Part shown: piece after piece, positions 61,546-64,000 of the stretch
Layout: every line of letters begins with the position of its first letter
Numbering within the stretch: position 1 is the first letter of the stretch
NCBI GenBank assembly: GCA_949987565.1
Contig: OX465107.1
Coordinates: forward strand, 10,421,721 to 10,485,720
Length of the DNA: 64,000 nucleotides
Origin: Luidia sarsii
Taxonomy: Eukaryota > Echinodermata > Asteroidea > Paxillosida > Luidiidae
Reading direction: 5' to 3'
Program-made: the position numbers and the translations under genes
Notes under the pieces: generated by a model
The model's input: only the letters and a program-made list of their open reading frames with translations
What the model was told of the DNA's origin: nothing
Databases searched by the model: none

Positions 61546-62190
61546 TCGCATTCATCCTAGCAGTTTCAACATCACGGCGAGGAAGTGAGCTTCAAGCATT
61601 ATCCATCGCAAAGGGTCGCATTTGTTGGGTACCGGGAAGAGTGAGACTCATTCCAGCTGTCAGTTCCTGACCAAGAACCAAACCTCTTTTAACCCACGAG
61701 ACATCTTCGTACCCAGCATCGGGTCACAATCAGGGGTCCTCTCACACAATACTGTTTGTAATAACGACTTGTCCCCACAGCCCTACGTGACGTGACACCA
61801 TGGCATGCTGGGTGGTATCAGCCATTAAATTTGCTAACCCAAACTGGCAGGCACTTGCAGACAGCCATGTTCGCCAGAGACTACGTGCCCACAATGTGAG
61901 AGCCATCTCCACCCAATTGGCCTACTTCATAGGCGTGCCTATTGCAGACATCTGCAAGGTGGCATGCTGGAAGTCACCCTCCACATTCTCCTCATGCTAT
62001 CTGAGGGACGTTCTGCAGTTGGAGGGTGTCTCAGGCAGGACAGTGCTGACTACAGAGGGCTACCTCTGTGAGATTTGCTCCCTAATAACAACCAGGACCA
62101 TCAGGACCTTTATTTGTGGTCTTACCTTTAGGATTTATGACCTATCGATGCCTAGCCCCTGTGTATTACCGCCTTTTTCCACCTCCAAAT
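61545..62190 (+). pseudogene. DIRS-like tyrosine recombinase (N-terminus deleted)
   Basis: KLAFILAVSTSRRGSELQAL, holding the first catalytic Arg, begins directly after the RNase H sequence, so about 900 bases present in the first copy are missing. A stop follows near 61668. From 61800 the frame has AHNVRAISTQLAYF (H-x-x-R), VACWKSPSTF and SCYLRDVLQ (Tyr nucleophile), to a stop at 62190. The catalytic residues themselves are preserved despite the breaks. Confidence 0.85.
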
Positions 62191-62204
62191 AATGGTGCTA
62201 CTCT

Positions 62205-62305
62205 GCATTGGAAGATGTTATTTGGGTATAAAGTTGAATGCAGTAGACTCCTTCCCCACAGAAATGTGGGTCGGGTCTACTAGTGAATACTTACCCAAGT
62301 AACAC
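62205..62305 (+). repeat. Internal complementary region of the second DIRS-like element
   Basis: GATGTTATTTGGGTATAAAG to GCAGTAGACTCC should be the inverse of the lost left end. CACAGAAATGTGGGTCGGGT to CTTACCC is the inverse of the right end at about 62470-62510. The arrangement is the same as at 12687-12787. Confidence 0.8.
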
Positions 62306-62389
62306 CCCTGCCCACCTCCCCACTTCACGGCTCCTGTAATGGAGCGCTCTGAAAAAGAAGGGTGATCTCGGGCGTGGCACCGCTAGGCA

Positions 62390-62515
62390 TTGTGGGATAT
62401 AGAGGGCGCACTCCAGTTGATCAAAAGTTTAGCATCTGTGGAAGTATGCATAGGTAGATGTTATTTGGAAAGTATTCACTAATAGACCTGACCCACATTT
62501 CTGTGGGAGAGGACA
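62390..62515 (-). repeat. Right terminal repeat of the second DIRS-like element
   Basis: The block ATAGAGGGCGCACTCCAG, GAAGTATGCATAGGTAGATG and CCACATTTCTGTGGG corresponds in order to the right repeat of the first element (GAGAGGGCGCTCG, AATATGCATACATAGTAG, CACTTCTGTGGG). Confidence 0.78.
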
Positions 62516-62654
62516 TTCATCCACTTTGATGGCCGCAGCCCACTTCCTAATTCTACCTCGTCACCACATAGCACCTCGGCCTTACGTGAGATTGCACCTG
62601 CCACCGGTATTCTATTGTCACACTTGAGAGAGTTCTTTTAACAAAAGAGCGCGC

Positions 62655-62668
62655 CCCTATATAACCGT
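62655..62668 (+). promoter_or_regulatory. TATA-like box upstream of gag
   Basis: CCCCTATATAACCG lies about 60 bases before the ATG at 62721, in a GC-rich context that differs from the surrounding intron DNA. This would suit a retroelement promoter. The evidence is motif and position only. Confidence 0.35.
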
Positions 62669-62720
62669 GCCCCGGCACTTACGCCTCAGTGCATTTTTGT
62701 GACCGGTATCTATCGTCAAG

Positions 62721-63653
62721 ATGTCTTCGGAACCTACACTACTCGATTTGCTCGCTTCCGACAGCGAGCTAGGCCTGACACAACTGGATCCAGGCCCGTC
62801 TACTTCAGGCTCTATCGCTGGTAGCAAGCCACCTGCGCCATCTTCCTCGGCGAAGCCAAAGAAGAGAGCTGCAAAGACAACCGAGGTCGTCAGTCGAGAA
62901 GAATTTGCGGCTGTGCAGGACAAAATGGCAGTAATCGCCGAAGCAATGCAGACACTGCAGTCAACAGTGGTTTCCGCTCTCGACAGCAGACCAGCGAAAC
63001 GTCAGAAAACTGACGAAACGGTCTCCTCGAGCGACGAATCCATCGTCACTGACAAGGCAATCGAGCTTCTACTTCAAGTTCAAGAGAAAGACGGAACTTC
63101 AGGGAGAGTGCTCGACGACATCGAACAGTTCTATTCCAGTGAAGATGCGGGGGAGAAGGTCGACGACCAATTGGCGGCTGTGGTGAGCAAAGTACTCAGA
63201 CGAAAATCATCGGATGACAAGATCACCGAAAAACTCAATAGTTTTAAACGGCCATCCAACATCGACAACCTCGAGCAAACTCGAGTAAATCCAGAAATCT
63301 GGTGTACCCTGCAATCTAAAACTAGATCTACAGACATAAGATTTCAAAAGGTTGAACAGGCATTGCTAAAAAGCATTGTGCCGATTGTTCAATGCATGCA
63401 ATCCTTAATGGGAAACGCAACCGAGAACCAAAAAGCTCTCATGACAAAGCTCTGTGATTCTGTAGCTATAATTGGTTACGCAAGAGATGAGCTTAACTTG
63501 CGTCGCCGTGAATTCATCAAACCAGATTTGAATCGGCAGTTCGCTAGTCTTTGTTTCGCACGGACACCCGTAACTGGGCTTCTGTTTGGGGATAATCTTT
63601 CGCAGCAATGCAAAGACATTCAGGAGACAAACAAACTGAGCCTTCAGTGCTAG
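62721..63653 (+). CDS. Ngaro/DIRS-type Gag (ORF1), intact 310-codon frame
   Basis: An uninterrupted frame runs from ATG 62721 to TAG 63653. The N-terminus is Ser/Pro/Lys-rich (PGPSTSGSIAGSKPPAPSSS, KPKKRAAK). A predicted helical coiled region follows (EFAAVQDKMAVIAEAMQTL). The conserved C-terminal domain has RVNPEIWCTL, KALMTKLCDSVAIIGYARDE, LNLRRREFIKPDLN and TPVTGLLFGDNL. I recognise this as the ORF1/Gag of Ngaro-type tyrosine-recombinase retrotransposons, in which the same motifs occur in this order. No zinc knuckle is visible. No RT follows before the window edge, so either the element continues beyond 64000 or this is a gag-only remnant. It could be the family of the pol remnant at 21779-23960. 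Confidence 0.75.
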   Translation: MSSEPTLLDLLASDSELGLTQLDPGPSTSGSIAGSKPPAPSSSAKPKKRAAKTTEVVSREEFAAVQDKMAVIAEAMQTLQSTVVSALDSRPAKRQKTDETVSSSDESIVTDKAIELLLQVQEKDGTSGRVLDDIEQFYSSEDAGEKVDDQLAAVVSKVLRRKSSDDKITEKLNSFKRPSNIDNLEQTRVNPEIWCTLQSKTRSTDIRFQKVEQALLKSIVPIVQCMQSLMGNATENQKALMTKLCDSVAIIGYARDELNLRRREFIKPDLNRQFASLCFARTPVTGLLFGDNLSQQCKDIQETNKLSLQC

Positions 63654-64000
63654 TGGTGACTCGGTAGAATTCCAATTAAACTTCAATTTCATTTCATTTC
63701 ATTTCGTTTAATTTTTAAAATAACTTGGGTTTCTTTTCCTTTTTTTTCCCGCTGGCATTTTTACAGCCAAAAGTTTGGCAGTACACCATCGTTTACCAGT
63801 AGCATGCGAGTGTACACAAACTGCACACAGTAGGGGGCACATTCAGGCACTTCATACTTATAGTCATACGGCAGTTCGCCGTCATCTCGTCACATCACCG
63901 CAATCAGCGGCGGCACTTAAGTTGGCAACGTATGTGAACGCAAATTTGACCTACAATTCTTATTCTTATTCTTATTCATTAATCTCATCCAACAGCAAAC
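63654..64000 (+). other. Sequence after gag, with short simple repeats
   Basis: Short (ATTTC)n at about 63686-63708 and (TTATTC)n at about 63960-63978 are present. No RT motif is seen in any frame, and no repeat boundary could be recognised before the window ends. Confidence 0.55.

Larger units (their letters stand above)
57042..62515 (+). mobile_element. Second DIRS-like element, deleted and interrupted
   Basis: In order, gag (57042-57775 and 60239-60500), RT (60560-61240), RNase H (61280-61545), tyrosine recombinase (61545-62190), internal complementary region (about 62205-62305) and right terminal repeat (about 62390-62515) are all recognisable by comparison with 6351-13032. The sequences differ enough to be a separate family. 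The left terminal repeat is missing. A 2463-base TIR element sits in gag. Confidence 0.85.

Noticed and set aside
1..64000. tRNA, rRNA or snRNA genes
   Set aside because: No cloverleaf-like A and B box pairs or conserved rRNA blocks were noticed by eye; a covariance search would be needed to exclude them fully.

Overview
The window looks like metazoan genomic DNA, most likely from a marine deuterostome invertebrate such as an echinoderm or hemichordate. That is an inference from AT-rich DNA with frequent TAGGCCTA and ACATGTACATGT words, GT-AG introns, and a mixed load of DIRS-type, Ngaro-type, Ty3/gypsy, Penelope-like, hAT-like and Tc1-like elements. I saw no prokaryotic genes, rRNA, tRNA or CRISPR array.

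The host gene. Two short plus-strand exons (4318-4411 and 31419-31547) have clean splice sites and matching reading phase. They encode consecutive pieces of the MIF4G domain of the splicing factor CWC22. The intron between them is 27,007 bases, and the next intron runs past the window end (more than 32 kb). Nearly everything else is transposon material inside CWC22 introns.

Layout. 0.2-0.8 kb: Ty3/gypsy pol remnant (minus). 0.9-3.9 kb: an about 3-kb TIR element with an inverted relative at 31.6-34.5 kb. 4.9-6.0 kb: chimera of a DIRS fragment, a microsatellite and a third repeat. 6351-13032: structurally complete DIRS-like retrotransposon with inverted terminal repeats, internal complementary region, gag, RT/RNase H and tyrosine recombinase, all with broken reading frames. 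14.1-15.2 kb: TA-flanked MITE. 15.6-18.4 kb: hAT-like element. 21.8-24.0 kb: Ngaro-like pol remnant (minus). 24.4-29.7 kb and 47.1-53.9 kb: two long-armed foldback elements with Tc1-like ends; the second carries a hAT-like insertion at 49.2-51.4 kb. 34.5-36.7 kb: another TA-flanked TIR element. 39.55-46.65 kb: a TIR-bounded element carrying a five-exon minus-strand gene. 54.1-56.0 kb: Penelope-like remnant split by a MITE. 57.0-62.5 kb: second, deleted DIRS-like copy, split by a 2.46-kb TIR element. 62.7-63.65 kb: intact Ngaro/DIRS-type gag ORF.

The most interesting object is the 7.1-kb element at 39553-46653. Its only gene encodes a conserved protein of unknown function (I think the DUF7869-type family) with a possible acidic RNase H-like triad. 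The gene lies wholly between matching 36-bp inverted repeats, and the DNA on both sides belongs to one interrupted repeat. It is a candidate autonomous copy of a little-described cut-and-paste transposon family. This copy has one in-frame stop and one frameshift.

The window also preserves a nesting record. One hAT copy sits in an intron of that gene, another in the spacer of a foldback element, a MITE in a Penelope ORF, and a TIR element in a DIRS gag.
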